A stretch of 64,000 bases of DNA from positions 37,067-101,066 of the forward strand of contig CASENM010000016.1 in assembly GCA_949289295.1 (NCBI GenBank). The letters run 5' to 3'. A program made the translations under genes and the position numbers. Shown here piece after piece: positions 1-8,295 of the stretch. The notes under the pieces were generated by a model that was given only the letters and a program-made list of their open reading frames with translations, was not told the DNA's origin and did no database searches. The stretch's first letter is position 1, and each line of letters opens with the position of its first letter. This DNA is from an uncultured Bacteroides sp. Its GTDB lineage: Bacteria > Bacteroidota > Bacteroidia > Bacteroidales > Bacteroidaceae.

Positions 1-1
1 A

Positions 2-142
2 CCGGTGGGAGGAGCCGTGGGTCCGTTGCTGATGGGTTGGGTAGGCGACCATTCGGCCATGCACTGGGCTTTTGTCATTCCGCTTGCAGGCTATGCGGTG
101 GTGTGGGTGTTTGCCCGCTATGCGCTTGCTTTCCGGAAATAG
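2..142 (+). CDS. MFS sugar permease, C-terminal end only (FucP-like)
   Basis: Only the last 46 codons are inside the window; the reading frame is open at the left edge and ends with TAG at 140-142. The residues GGAVGPLLMGWVGDHS followed by a hydrophobic helix and a short basic tail look like the last membrane helices of an L-fucose permease-type major facilitator transporter. Such proteins import monosaccharides with protons across the inner membrane. The gene ends inside the coding region of the convergent GH65 gene, so the two overlap by about 68 bases. A GH65 glycosidase beside a sugar permease suggests a small sugar-use locus extending off the left edge. The substrate cannot be told. Confidence 0.6.
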   Translation, partial: PVGGAVGPLLMGWVGDHSAMHWAFVIPLAGYAVVWVFARYALAFRK

Positions 143-2180
143 GTGCGGCCGTGCGGACAAATGTGTCCCGTCCGGGACCGACTCCGGTGACCGTCACCTT
201 TTTCCAGTGGGGAGGCAGGACAGACGGCACTTGTCTGATTCCTTCTTCCGTAATCTGCAGTCCGCAGAAACCGTTCAATACCGCCTGCAACAAGCCTCCG
301 GCTCCCGTCATGAAATAAGGATTCTGGCTTGCCGGTGTTTCTGAAAGCACACCGAAAGGAGGCCGCCAGTTGGGCAGATAGCTGCGGCGGAACATTTCGT
401 ACGCTTTCCGGGCATCTCCCATGCGGGCATACTGCACACAGAATATGGCATACGACATCATCGGCCCGTGGTGTGGGTCGATACGTTCCGCATAGTACTC
501 CAGATCGCTCTTCTGCTGTCCGGCATCCGTGATTTTTCCGAGCGGGTAAGCCAGCAGATTGACATCCGCCTGCTTGATGGTTTCGCCTTGGTAGGTTGCA
601 TGTTCACGTGTCACCCCATTCTTGAATTGCAGGATTCTCAATCCCCGGCTGATTTCTTCCCACACGTCCGGTACATCTTTCCCGCAGATTTTTCCGGCAC
701 GTCCGGCATATTCCAGTACCATTGAGGCCGCGGCGTTGGTGAACGCATTGTCAGTCACCCCGTTGGCATATTCATCCGCTCCGGTCACTCCGACAATCGA
801 ATAGGAACCGTCGGCGTTGCGGACCGAACGGCTTGTCCAGAACTCCGCGATTTCTTTCAGTAGAGGAAAGCCCTCGTCTCTGAGCCAGTCCGCTTTGCGG
901 GTCACACAGTAATAGTTCCAGCAGGCTATACCCACATCTGCTGTAATATGGTGTTCTAACGGACCGGTCAGAGCGAAAGTGGGAGTCGCCTCTTCACCCG
1001 AATCGTCGCTTTCCCATGGAAACATCACCCCCCGATAGCCGTACGCCATCGCTTTCCGGCGTGCCGCGGCCCGTCTGTCCATGCGATAATCCACCATCGA
1101 CCGCGCGATGTCCGGATGCAGGAGGAGGAGAGGAGGGTACATCCAGATTTCCGTATCCCAGAAAATATGACCGTTGTATCCTTGTGACGAGAGTCCCATG
1201 GGAGGGATGCTCAGCCTGCTTCCGGCCCGGCAGGAAGCGTAAAGATTGAAGAGGGCAAAACGGACCAGCCGTTGCGCCTCGTCGTCTCCGTCAATCCGGA
1301 TGTCGCTCTGCCAAAGTTCGTTCCAGGCCTGTTCATGCGCCTGTATCAGCCGGTTCTCCCCCTCATGAACCATATAGACAGCCTGACGTTCGGCTTCATT
1401 GTAAGGGTCGAGGAAATCCCGTGAGGAACAGATGCTTCCCGTCAGCGCAAACCTGTAAGTCTCTCCCCTTTTCAGCGTGGCGGTGAAATACAGTTCGTTT
1501 GTCTTTTCATCGAACCGGAGCCTTGTCGTGCCGCCGGGAGGGAGCAGGAACGTAGAGGCCGAAGCGACATGGCGGAGCTTATGGGCTGACACCGCTTTAG
1601 TCTCCAGCAGATGAAGACGGTTCCCATCGGCATCGAGTTCCCGGTAATAGACAGTTGACTTTCCATAGTCATCCGGCACTTCCATGTATCCGCGCACTTC
1701 AAGCCGTATATCCTCCGACGGCTCTACCTGCACTGAAATCAGTCCCGAATAAGGCAGGTTGCGCAAAGCCCTCACCTCGCAGGATATTAGAGCCTTCCGC
1801 ATGGCCCTCAGTTCCGTACGGTGTACCGCACGCCGCATGTTGACCGTCTGCTTCCACGCTTCAATCCGTGTGGTGTCTATAGCTTCACCGTCGATTCTGA
1901 TTGTCAGTCCGAACGGATTGATTCCCCTCATCACTTTGCTTACCGTGCCCGGTGCCGGCGCGTCAAATACATGATTCAATACGACCTGTCCGATCCGGAA
2001 CGGTTCTTTGTCCGGCAAAAGGCCGATACATCCGTTTGCCATGGGGGCCGGCGCGTATGGAGCATGAATGTCTGTGGCGGTGAGTTGCCACAAAGAATTG
2101 TTTTCCGCTTTCAGAACAATGAATGAAAACAGCAGGACCAGTGTCAGTCCGATGGTGTTCAGTCGCATAAATCTGTGCAT
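75..2180 (-). CDS. Glycoside hydrolase family 65 protein, secreted
   Basis: This 701-residue protein looks like a GH65 enzyme (alpha-glucosidase, or kojibiose/trehalose-type hydrolase or phosphorylase). It starts with a hydrophobic signal peptide ending near residue 25, so it should act in the periplasm. The N-terminal third is beta-rich, as in the GH65 beta-sandwich. It is followed by the (alpha/alpha)6 barrel with GYNGHIFWDTEIWMYP and, near residue 465, the motif GVTGADEYANGVTDNAF, whose Glu is the expected general acid. A start at the second Met (base 2168) is equally possible. A -7 box (TACCTTTG) lies on the minus strand at 2197-2204. The 3' end runs 68 bases into the convergent permease gene. 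Whether it is a hydrolase or a phosphorylase, and on what substrate, cannot be decided here; the signal peptide favours a hydrolase. Confidence 0.85.
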   Translation of the reverse strand: MHRFMRLNTIGLTLVLLFSFIVLKAENNSLWQLTATDIHAPYAPAPMANGCIGLLPDKEPFRIGQVVLNHVFDAPAPGTVSKVMRGINPFGLTIRIDGEAIDTTRIEAWKQTVNMRRAVHRTELRAMRKALISCEVRALRNLPYSGLISVQVEPSEDIRLEVRGYMEVPDDYGKSTVYYRELDADGNRLHLLETKAVSAHKLRHVASASTFLLPPGGTTRLRFDEKTNELYFTATLKRGETYRFALTGSICSSRDFLDPYNEAERQAVYMVHEGENRLIQAHEQAWNELWQSDIRIDGDDEAQRLVRFALFNLYASCRAGSRLSIPPMGLSSQGYNGHIFWDTEIWMYPPLLLLHPDIARSMVDYRMDRRAAARRKAMAYGYRGVMFPWESDDSGEEATPTFALTGPLEHHITADVGIACWNYYCVTRKADWLRDEGFPLLKEIAEFWTSRSVRNADGSYSIVGVTGADEYANGVTDNAFTNAAASMVLEYAGRAGKICGKDVPDVWEEISRGLRILQFKNGVTREHATYQGETIKQADVNLLAYPLGKITDAGQQKSDLEYYAERIDPHHGPMMSYAIFCVQYARMGDARKAYEMFRRSYLPNWRPPFGVLSETPASQNPYFMTGAGGLLQAVLNGFCGLQITEEGIRQVPSVLPPHWKKVTVTGVGPGRDTFVRTAAPISGKQAHSGQTPTPPHSLQAE

Positions 2181-2196
2181 TAGAGTTTGGTCGTTC

Positions 2197-2204
2197 CAAA
2201 GGTA
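2197..2204 (-). promoter_or_regulatory. Bacteroidales -7 box for the GH65 gene
   Basis: On the minus strand the sequence reads TACCTTTG, an exact match to TAnnTTTG. It lies 17 bases upstream of the first possible start codon, so the leader would be only about 10-22 bases. No clear TTTG is seen at the -33 distance. Confidence 0.5.
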
Positions 2205-2381
2205 ATGAAAAATTTCCGGAGATTGGCGCGTGAAGTCGGGATTTGTATCTTTTACCGGCAGCCAGGAACCGGAATCCGGTGGCCGTAAAAAAGCGGCAGA
2301 GGCTGTCCCGGATTAAAAATGACGTACCTTGTCCGTCAAAATTGGCACCGAGACACCCCCTGCCGCAATCAAGCTTGTCGA

Positions 2382-2951
2382 TTATTTCAGATTCTCATGA
2401 TGCGGACATGTTTCAGGGATACATGCTCCATGGCGGTGAGGTCCGCAAGGTCTGAACCGGTTGTCTTTCCAGTTCCTTCTCGGCTGTTTCCATGCATGAG
2501 GGCCGAAGTGGCGCGGAGCCGGTGCAAACACCTTTTCCAGCTGGCGCGGAGTCAGGATTTTCTTGAACGAGTTGAAATACTTTCTTTTTATGTCAAGCAT
2601 TTTCTGCTGTCTGTCAAGACGACCTTCCAGTTCATTCATGATATCCTTGTCTGTACGGTCTCCTTTCCGTATATTCTCTTTTCTTTCTTCCGCGTTTGTC
2701 ATGCGGCATTCTCCCATAGCCTCCAGATATTCCTTGTAAAGTGATGCGAACTTGTCGGCAGTCTTGTCATCCAGCATCAGCTGATTCTGCATCCGTTCCA
2801 CCTGATTGTCCATCATCTGTTCGGGAGTGGGGCGTTTGCGCGGTCTTTCTTCCGGGCGGTCGTTGTCGGTCGGACCATTTTGAGCGAATACGTTGCTTCC
2901 ACCAATCATCAGTGCGAAAGCCAAAGCTAAAAAAAATCGGTTTGTCTTCAT
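2382..2951 (-). CDS. Small periplasmic Spy/DUF4890-like protein
   Basis: A 189-residue secreted protein. Residues 1-23 form a signal peptide ending in VFAQ. The mature part is highly charged and mostly helical, with RPRKRPTPEQMMDNQVERMQ near the start and an ILTPRQLEKVF stretch around residue 132. This recalls the LTxxQ repeats of Spy/CpxP-type periplasmic chaperone-like proteins and the DUF4890 family of Bacteroides. The C-terminus is rich in Pro, His, Arg and Cys (PHRHGACIPETCPHH), which could bind metal. It is a single gene with about 200 bases free downstream. The function is unproven; a periplasmic stress or metal role is only a guess from the family. Confidence 0.7.
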   Translation of the reverse strand: MKTNRFFLALAFALMIGGSNVFAQNGPTDNDRPEERPRKRPTPEQMMDNQVERMQNQLMLDDKTADKFASLYKEYLEAMGECRMTNAEERKENIRKGDRTDKDIMNELEGRLDRQQKMLDIKRKYFNSFKKILTPRQLEKVFAPAPRHFGPHAWKQPRRNWKDNRFRPCGPHRHGACIPETCPHHENLK

Positions 2952-3029
2952 TTTGGTAAGTTTTAAAAGTTATTTCTGTCTTTTCGCTGGCCAAGCGTTC
3001 TTTTACCCTTTTGACAGCCGGGTGACAGC

Positions 3030-3062
3030 TTGGTTTATTCCGTGTAGGAAAATTTAACTTTG
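3030..3062 (+). promoter_or_regulatory. Promoter for the lipid/polyketide-like operon
   Basis: TAACTTTG at 3055-3062 matches the TAnnTTTG -7 consensus, with TTG at 3030-3032 about 22 bases upstream. Transcription would start near 3069, leaving about 130 bases of leader before the ATG at 3201. Confidence 0.5.
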
Positions 3063-3200
3063 GCAGGACAACCTCAGAAGTGAAACTCCGGGAGAAGGTC
3101 GGGGAAGGTCTCTTTTAATTGTTCCGTAATTCTACAATAATGTTTCATTCGTTAGACAGATTTGTGAAATCTTTCCGAGTTGAATAATTTCGCTGCCATT

Positions 3201-4337
3201 ATGGAAAAAGTGATTGTGAAGGAGGTTCGGACCAGGCGTGAGATGGACGATTTTGTGAAGTTCGCCGAAAAACTTTATGCCGGTTGTCCGTATAGTGTGC
3301 CGGATTTGGAGTCGGATGTACGTGACACCTTTGATCCGCGGAAGAATGCCGGACTTGAATTTTCTGAAATCCAACCATTCGTCGCGTATGATGCGGACGG
3401 AAATACGGTGGGGCGCATTGCCGGCATCATCAACCGCCGCGCCAATGAAAAATGGAACACCCGGAATGTCCGTTTCTGCTTCATTGATTTCATTGATGAC
3501 AGGGAGGTCTCGTCCGCCTTGCTTCATGCGGTGGAAAAATGGGGCCGGGAACGTGGCATGGACAGCATACAGGGACCGATGGGAATATTCGACTTCGACA
3601 AGGAAGGCATGTTGGTGGAAGATTTCGACCAGATGGGGTCCATGATTACCATCTACAATTACCCGTATTATCCGGAACACATGGAGGCGCTCGGATATGA
3701 GAAGGAAGTGGACTGGGTGCAGATCCGTATTGATGTTCCGGAAACGGTGCCGCCGAAATATGCCCGTGTCTCGCGGTTGTCGAAAGAACTGTTCGGCCTG
3801 CACGTGCGGAAACTGACAAGAAAGGATGTGGCGGACGGATATGCCCACAAGGTGTTCAGGCTCCTGAACGAGGCGTATTCCCCTCTTTTCGGCTACACGG
3901 AGATGTCTGAGCGGCAGATTGACCTCTATGTGAAGCGTTATATTCCGCTGATCAATCTGGATATGGTGCCGGTCATCGAAAATGAGAAGAACGAGATGGT
4001 GGGAGTGGCCATCACGATGGGAAGCCTGTCGGAAGCGTTGCGGAAGAGCAAGGGACGGCTCCTGCCTTTCGGCTGGTATCATCTGTTGCGGGCGTTGAAG
4101 TGGAAACACGAAGACAAGGCCGAGCTGCTTCTGATAGCTGTCCGTCCGGATTATCAGGGACTGGGTGTAAACGCACTGTTTTTCGACGATTTGATTCCCG
4201 TTTATAACAAGCTTCATTTCAAGTGGGCCGAGACCGGTCCCCAGCTGGAAAGCAATCTGAAGGAACTGTCGCAGTGGAAGCCGCTGAATCCCACATTCAC
4301 AAAAAGAAGACGGTGTTATAGGAAAAGTTTATTATAA
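3201..4337 (+). CDS. GNAT-fold N-acyltransferase of the lipid cluster
   Basis: A 378-residue protein from the ATG at 3201; an in-frame TTG at 3180 is a less likely start. The C-terminal third carries a GNAT acyl-CoA binding motif, RPDYQGLGVNA, near residue 315. The N-terminal half (GRIAGIINRRANEKW, GPMGIFDFDKEGMLVEDFD) fits a larger two-lobed GNAT family, not a small acetyltransferase. It is the first gene of a co-directional run and lies 15 bases before the ketosynthase gene, so it probably transfers an acyl chain made by the following enzymes onto an amine. Bacterial ceramide synthases described in Caulobacter are also GNAT-fold proteins of roughly this size, so an amide-forming lipid acyltransferase is a reasonable hypothesis. 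The exact substrate is unknown. Confidence 0.7.
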   Translation: MEKVIVKEVRTRREMDDFVKFAEKLYAGCPYSVPDLESDVRDTFDPRKNAGLEFSEIQPFVAYDADGNTVGRIAGIINRRANEKWNTRNVRFCFIDFIDDREVSSALLHAVEKWGRERGMDSIQGPMGIFDFDKEGMLVEDFDQMGSMITIYNYPYYPEHMEALGYEKEVDWVQIRIDVPETVPPKYARVSRLSKELFGLHVRKLTRKDVADGYAHKVFRLLNEAYSPLFGYTEMSERQIDLYVKRYIPLINLDMVPVIENEKNEMVGVAITMGSLSEALRKSKGRLLPFGWYHLLRALKWKHEDKAELLLIAVRPDYQGLGVNALFFDDLIPVYNKLHFKWAETGPQLESNLKELSQWKPLNPTFTKRRRCYRKSLL

Positions 4338-4352
4338 AGAGAAGATAAAGTT

Positions 4353-5573
4353 ATGGAAAGAAAAGTAGTGATAACGGGTATGGGCATCTGGTCGTGTCTG
4401 GGAACGACGCTCGACGAGGTGCGCGATTCGTTGTATTCCGGGAAAAGCGGCATCATATTCAGTCAGGAACGCAAGGATGCCGGTTTCCGTTCGCCATTAT
4501 GCGCATGCATTCCGCATCCGGACTTGAAGCCGTTCATTCCGCGTAACCAGAGGCAGTTTATGCCTGAAGAGGCGCAATATGCCTATATGGCTACCCGTGC
4601 GGCATTGGAGAGTGCCAGATTGGACGCCGATTATATAGCCGGTCATGAGGTCGGCATCATTTACGGCAACGATTCGGTGGCTGAGGCCACGATGCATGCC
4701 CTCGACAAGTTCCGTGACTTCAAGGATACGGCGGCTTGCGGAAGCGGTGCCATTTTTCAGTCGATGAACTCCACGGTGACGATGAATCTGGCTTGTCTGT
4801 TCAAGTTGCGCGGAATCAATCTGACGGCATCCGCCGCCTGCGCGTCGGGGTCACAGTCCATCGGTCTCGGTGCTTTGCTCATCCGCAACGGTCTGCAGGA
4901 CTGTGTGGTGTGCGGAGGCGCGCAGGAAGCCAACATGTATAGCGTGGCGGCTTTCGATGGTATCCAGTCGTTTTCGGTGCGTGAGGATGAGCCTGCAAAA
5001 GCGAGCCGTCCGTTCGACCGTGACCGCGACGGACTGGTGCCGGGAGGCGGTGCGGCTACGGTGATTCTGGAAAGCTATGAGCATGCCGTGAGACGCGGGG
5101 CTCCCATTCTGGCGGAAGTGGTGAGCTGGGGATTCTCCAGCAACGGCGACCATATATCCACTCCGAATGTGGCGGGTCCGGCACGCTCGTTGGAACTGTG
5201 TCTGCAGAATGGAGGAGTGGATCCCCGGGACATCGGCTATATCAATGCCCACGCCACTTCCACCCGTATCGGTGACAGCCGGGAGGCGGAGGCCATCGCC
5301 CAAGTGTTCGGCGGTTACCGCGTACCAGTCACTTCCACGAAAAGCCAGACCGGACACGAGATGTGGATGGCGGGAGCCAGTGAAATCATCTATTCGATGC
5401 TGATGATGAAGAACAATTTCATTGCCGGAAACATCAACTTCGAGAATCCGGACGAGGATTCGGCCAAGATCAATGTATTGCCTGAAACGAAGGAGGCGCA
5501 TTTCGACATGTTCCTTTCCAACTCGTTCGGCTTCGGAGGCACGAACTCCACACTGATTGTGAGGAATCTGTAA
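4353..5573 (+). CDS. Beta-ketoacyl-ACP synthase (KAS I/II type)
   Basis: This 406-residue condensing enzyme extends an acyl chain on acyl carrier protein with malonyl-ACP. The catalytic triad is complete: Cys163 in TASAACASGSQSIG, His300 in INAHATST and His335 in TKSQTGH. The thiolase-type glycine-rich end, SNSFGFGGTNSTLIV, is present. It is about the normal length for FabF-type enzymes. Only one ketosynthase is present and no chain-length factor partner is seen, unlike typical type II polyketide or aryl polyene loci. It sits second in the cluster, followed by a 170-base gap and then the carrier protein. Because it keeps all catalytic residues, it should be active. Starter and chain length are unknown. 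Confidence 0.88.
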   Translation: MERKVVITGMGIWSCLGTTLDEVRDSLYSGKSGIIFSQERKDAGFRSPLCACIPHPDLKPFIPRNQRQFMPEEAQYAYMATRAALESARLDADYIAGHEVGIIYGNDSVAEATMHALDKFRDFKDTAACGSGAIFQSMNSTVTMNLACLFKLRGINLTASAACASGSQSIGLGALLIRNGLQDCVVCGGAQEANMYSVAAFDGIQSFSVREDEPAKASRPFDRDRDGLVPGGGAATVILESYEHAVRRGAPILAEVVSWGFSSNGDHISTPNVAGPARSLELCLQNGGVDPRDIGYINAHATSTRIGDSREAEAIAQVFGGYRVPVTSTKSQTGHEMWMAGASEIIYSMLMMKNNFIAGNINFENPDEDSAKINVLPETKEAHFDMFLSNSFGFGGTNSTLIVRNL

Positions 5574-5743
5574 AGAGTTTCAGTCCTACCACAGATTACA
5601 CGGATACTGTCTGCGATGTGATATTTGAATTTGAGACAGCCCTGTGACCTGTAATTTCCTGAAAAGGGAATCCGGTGTAATCCTGGCGGCGGGATACATA
5701 TAATAGTAATTTGATTGTCCAACATTAAAAAACATTGTTTATT

Positions 5744-5989
5744 ATGACACGTGAGGAAATAGTAGAGAAAGTCAATTCGTTGTTGTCTGAAGAATTTGAA
5801 GTGGAACAGGATGCGTTCGAGCCGGAAGCGAATGTGAAGGAGACCCTTTCACTCGACAGCCTGAGTCTGGTCGATCTGGTGGCCATTATCCAGCAGACCT
5901 ATAAGATCAAGATTCCCGTGGCCGACCTGCGTCAGATCCAGACATTCAACAATCTTTACGATTACATCGAATCGCACCTGCCGGCATGA
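5744..5989 (+). CDS. Acyl carrier protein of the lipid cluster
   Basis: An 81-residue acidic, helical protein. Ser39 in LSLDSLSLVDL is the expected site for the 4'-phosphopantetheine arm that carries the growing acyl chain. The motif is DSLSLVD, not the DSLDxVE of the housekeeping AcpP, so this is a dedicated carrier. ATG at 5744 is chosen over an in-frame TTG nine bases upstream because the protein then begins with the usual first helix (MTREEIVEKV). Its stop overlaps the start of the next gene by four bases (ATGA), which suggests translational coupling with the dehydratase-like partner. It presumably serves the ketosynthase, reductase and dehydratases encoded around it. Confidence 0.88.
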   Translation: MTREEIVEKVNSLLSEEFEVEQDAFEPEANVKETLSLDSLSLVDLVAIIQQTYKIKIPVADLRQIQTFNNLYDYIESHLPA

Positions 5990-6405
5990 AAGGAACAGAA
6001 ATCGAACGACTCATTCCGCAACGGTATCCCATCATGATGGTGGACGAGCTGCTGGAAGCGGAGGACGGAAAAGCATTGGCCTGCCTTGAGATACGCCCCG
6101 ACAACTATTTCATGGAAGAGGACGGGAGAATTTCCGAACTGGGTCTGATAGAGCATATTGCCCAGTCCGCTTCTGCCTTTGCCGGATATAAGGCACTCGG
6201 AGAGGGAGCAGAACACCCTCCTGTGGGCTATATCGGTGAGGTGAAGAAATTCCGTTGTCATTTCCGGCCTCAGGCAGGCGGCCGTCTGCTGACCACTATT
6301 ACCGTGGTGGCCGATGCGGAAGGAGTCACGCTGATTCAGGGGGAAACCCGTCTGGACGGCAAGGTGGCGGCAGAAACCCAAATGAAGATTTTCATCAAAC
6401 CGTGA
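5986..6405 (+). CDS. ApeP-like hot-dog dehydratase subunit lacking the catalytic His
   Basis: A 139-residue single hot-dog protein resembling the 3-hydroxyacyl-ACP dehydratases of aryl polyene loci (ApeP group). The opening LIPQRYPIMMVDELLEAEDG corresponds to the LPHRxPFLLVD start of FabZ, but the conserved His is Gln12. Where FabZ has GHFPG with its catalytic His, this protein has MEEDG, so that His is missing. The central helix keeps a Glu (Glu56 in LGLIEHIAQSASA), matching the catalytic Glu of FabZ. It therefore seems to hold only half of the active site. The gene overlaps the carrier protein stop (ATGA) and lies five bases before the next hot-dog gene, whose product has the reverse pattern. 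I infer that the two work as a heteromer. Confidence 0.72.
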   Translation: MKGTEIERLIPQRYPIMMVDELLEAEDGKALACLEIRPDNYFMEEDGRISELGLIEHIAQSASAFAGYKALGEGAEHPPVGYIGEVKKFRCHFRPQAGGRLLTTITVVADAEGVTLIQGETRLDGKVAAETQMKIFIKP

Positions 6406-6410
6406 TTATC

Positions 6411-6785
6411 ATGAGGCTCAAAGACAATTATTATCAGATTGCGGCTATCCACATGGGCAACGGACAGGGCACGTTCCATCTTCTGCTCAAACCCGATTGC
6501 GATGTATATCAGGGACATTTCCCCGGCAATCCCGTATGCCCCGGAGTGTTTCATATCGGAATGCTCAAGGACTGCGTCAGGACACTTACCGGGAGAGAAG
6601 TATTTGTCTCGTCAATCAAGCAATGCAGGCTGACATCTGTCGCTACTCCTGCGGCCTGTCCGGAACTGAAACTGACAGTCAGTCTGCAGCCGGCAGAAGA
6701 CGGCGGATATGACGTGGCCGCCTCATTGGAAGATGAGGAAAGGACCTACATGGAATACCGGGGCCGCATGAGCGTGGAACTGTAA
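6411..6785 (+). CDS. ApeI-like hot-dog dehydratase subunit lacking the catalytic Glu
   Basis: A 124-residue hot-dog protein starting at ATG 6411; longer in-frame extensions upstream lie inside the preceding gene and are unlikely. It keeps the FabZ-type loop QGHFPGNPVCPGV with His36 at the catalytic His position. The residue that should be the catalytic Glu (PGVLILE in FabZ) is Gly50 here (PGVFHIG). It resembles the ApeI-type dehydratases of aryl polyene clusters. The product would be a cytoplasmic partner dehydrating 3-hydroxyacyl-ACP. Together with the preceding protein, which keeps the Glu and lost the His, a complete active site could be formed across a heterodimer. A binding or thioesterase-like role cannot be excluded. 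Confidence 0.68.
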   Translation: MRLKDNYYQIAAIHMGNGQGTFHLLLKPDCDVYQGHFPGNPVCPGVFHIGMLKDCVRTLTGREVFVSSIKQCRLTSVATPAACPELKLTVSLQPAEDGGYDVAASLEDEERTYMEYRGRMSVEL

Positions 6786-6796
6786 CGGAGATGCCG

Positions 6797-8272
6797 ATGA
6801 AGTACGATGTGATTGTGGTCGGAAGCGGTCTTGGAGGGCTGGAGTGTGCCTATATCCTTGCCCGGAGCGGGCGGAGCGTGCTCGTGCTGGAAAAGGGGGC
6901 GCAGGCCGGAGGCTGTATGCAGAGCTATTGCCGGAAAGGAATGTGGTATGATACCGGATTCCACTATGTGGGAGGACTTGGCGAAGGCCAGTCGCTTCAT
7001 TCCGCATTCCGTTGTCTGGGCTTGCTCCGTTTGCCGTGGCAGCGTATGGACAGGCATTTCGACCGGGTGACCATCGGGAATCGGACTTTCCCGTACGTGG
7101 AAGGCTTTGACGAGTTCGCCCGTACGTTGGCGGATTGTTTTCCGGCCGAACGTCGTTCGATTCAGGAGTATGCCGGTCTGCTTCGCCGTGCCGGAGAAGA
7201 ACAATGGCTGGCTTTGGATCCGGCTTCCGGCGGTCTGGATTCACTCTCTTTCATGTCCGATACAGGGGCTTATCCTTATCTGAAGGAGAAATTCAGTGAC
7301 CCTTTGCTGATAGATGTATTGAGCGGCACGTCCTTGAAAATGGAGTTGCGTAAAGAAACCCTTCCGTTGTTCACCTTTGTGCATGGCAACAGCAGTTTCA
7401 TCGAGAGCAGCTGGAGACTGAAGGGCGATGGAGCGCTGATTGTCCGTACGTTGGTGGACGGCATCCGTGAGTGTGGGGGAGAAGTCATCTGCCGTGCGGA
7501 AGTGGAAGAGCTGGTGGAGAAAGAGGGCCGTCTGGTGCAGGCCCGATGTACGGACGGAAGAGTGTTCGAAGGGGATGTCTTTGTGAGCGACGTGCATCCG
7601 GCCGTCACTTGCGGCTGGGTGAAACAGAGCGGGCTAATAAAGAAAGTGTTCCGCAACCGGATGAACCGTCTGGAGAACACGTTCGGGATGTGTACGGTTT
7701 CGCTCCGCATCAAGCCCCATTCGCTTCCCTATTTCAACTACAACCGGTATGTGTACCGCAAGTCCGGAGTCTGGACATTCTATCTGGAGGAAGGTCCTGT
7801 GGGAGGAGTATTGGTGAGTTGCCGGATTCCTGATGACGATAGCGGTTATACCCGTCAGGTAGATTTGCTCACTCCGATGCGCCGGGCACAATGTGACGCA
7901 TGGGCATCGACCACGGTGGGCCGGAGAGGGGAGGATTATGTGAGGATGAAGGAACGTATGGCCGATGAGTGCGTGTACCTGGCGGAAGAGGTGATTCCCG
8001 GACTTCGGGAGATGGTGGAGGAGCATTATGTGAGCACGCCCCTGACTTACCGGGATTATACGTCCGCCCCTGAAGGTTCTGCCTACGGCGTGCGCAAGGA
8101 TTTCAACGCGCCGCTCCTGACGATGCTTTCGCCCCATACGCCGATTCCCAATCTGTTGCTGACAGGGCAGAACCTGATGCTGCACGGGCTTCATGGAGTC
8201 ACGATGACGGCATTCCTGACCTGCGCGGAGATTCTGGGACGGGAGAAAATACGAAAACTGATTGAAAATTAA
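6797..8272 (+). CDS. FAD-dependent CrtI/retinol-saturase-like oxidoreductase
   Basis: A protein of 491 residues from ATG 6797. The ATG at 6791 touches a GGAG at 6787-6790, so the downstream ATG with a six-base spacing is the better start. The N-terminus MKYDVIVVGSGLGGLECAYI is a dinucleotide-binding fold (GxGxxGG at 9-14), followed by a Glu at the end of the second strand (LVLEKGAQAGG). The C-terminal LLTGQNLMLHGLHGVTMTAF is typical of phytoene desaturase-type enzymes, which desaturate or saturate polyene chains. In this operon it may change double bonds in the chain built by the ketosynthase and dehydratases. The exact reaction is unknown. Confidence 0.75.
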   Translation: MKYDVIVVGSGLGGLECAYILARSGRSVLVLEKGAQAGGCMQSYCRKGMWYDTGFHYVGGLGEGQSLHSAFRCLGLLRLPWQRMDRHFDRVTIGNRTFPYVEGFDEFARTLADCFPAERRSIQEYAGLLRRAGEEQWLALDPASGGLDSLSFMSDTGAYPYLKEKFSDPLLIDVLSGTSLKMELRKETLPLFTFVHGNSSFIESSWRLKGDGALIVRTLVDGIRECGGEVICRAEVEELVEKEGRLVQARCTDGRVFEGDVFVSDVHPAVTCGWVKQSGLIKKVFRNRMNRLENTFGMCTVSLRIKPHSLPYFNYNRYVYRKSGVWTFYLEEGPVGGVLVSCRIPDDDSGYTRQVDLLTPMRRAQCDAWASTTVGRRGEDYVRMKERMADECVYLAEEVIPGLREMVEEHYVSTPLTYRDYTSAPEGSAYGVRKDFNAPLLTMLSPHTPIPNLLLTGQNLMLHGLHGVTMTAFLTCAEILGREKIRKLIEN

Positions 8273-8295
8273 ATCCTTTAAAGAACACAAAAATC

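Noticed and set aside
3132-4217. 361-codon minus-strand frame opposite the GNAT gene
   Set aside because: His/Arg/Phe-rich composition typical of an antisense shadow; the plus-strand product has a clear GNAT motif and operon context.
4851-5501. Long minus-strand reading frame inside the ketosynthase gene
   Set aside because: It is the antisense frame of a clear KAS gene with all catalytic residues, and it has no recognisable protein features.
5574-5743. Missing small gene between the ketosynthase and carrier protein
   Set aside because: No frame longer than about 25 codons with a plausible start fits the 170-base gap; it is better seen as a leader region.
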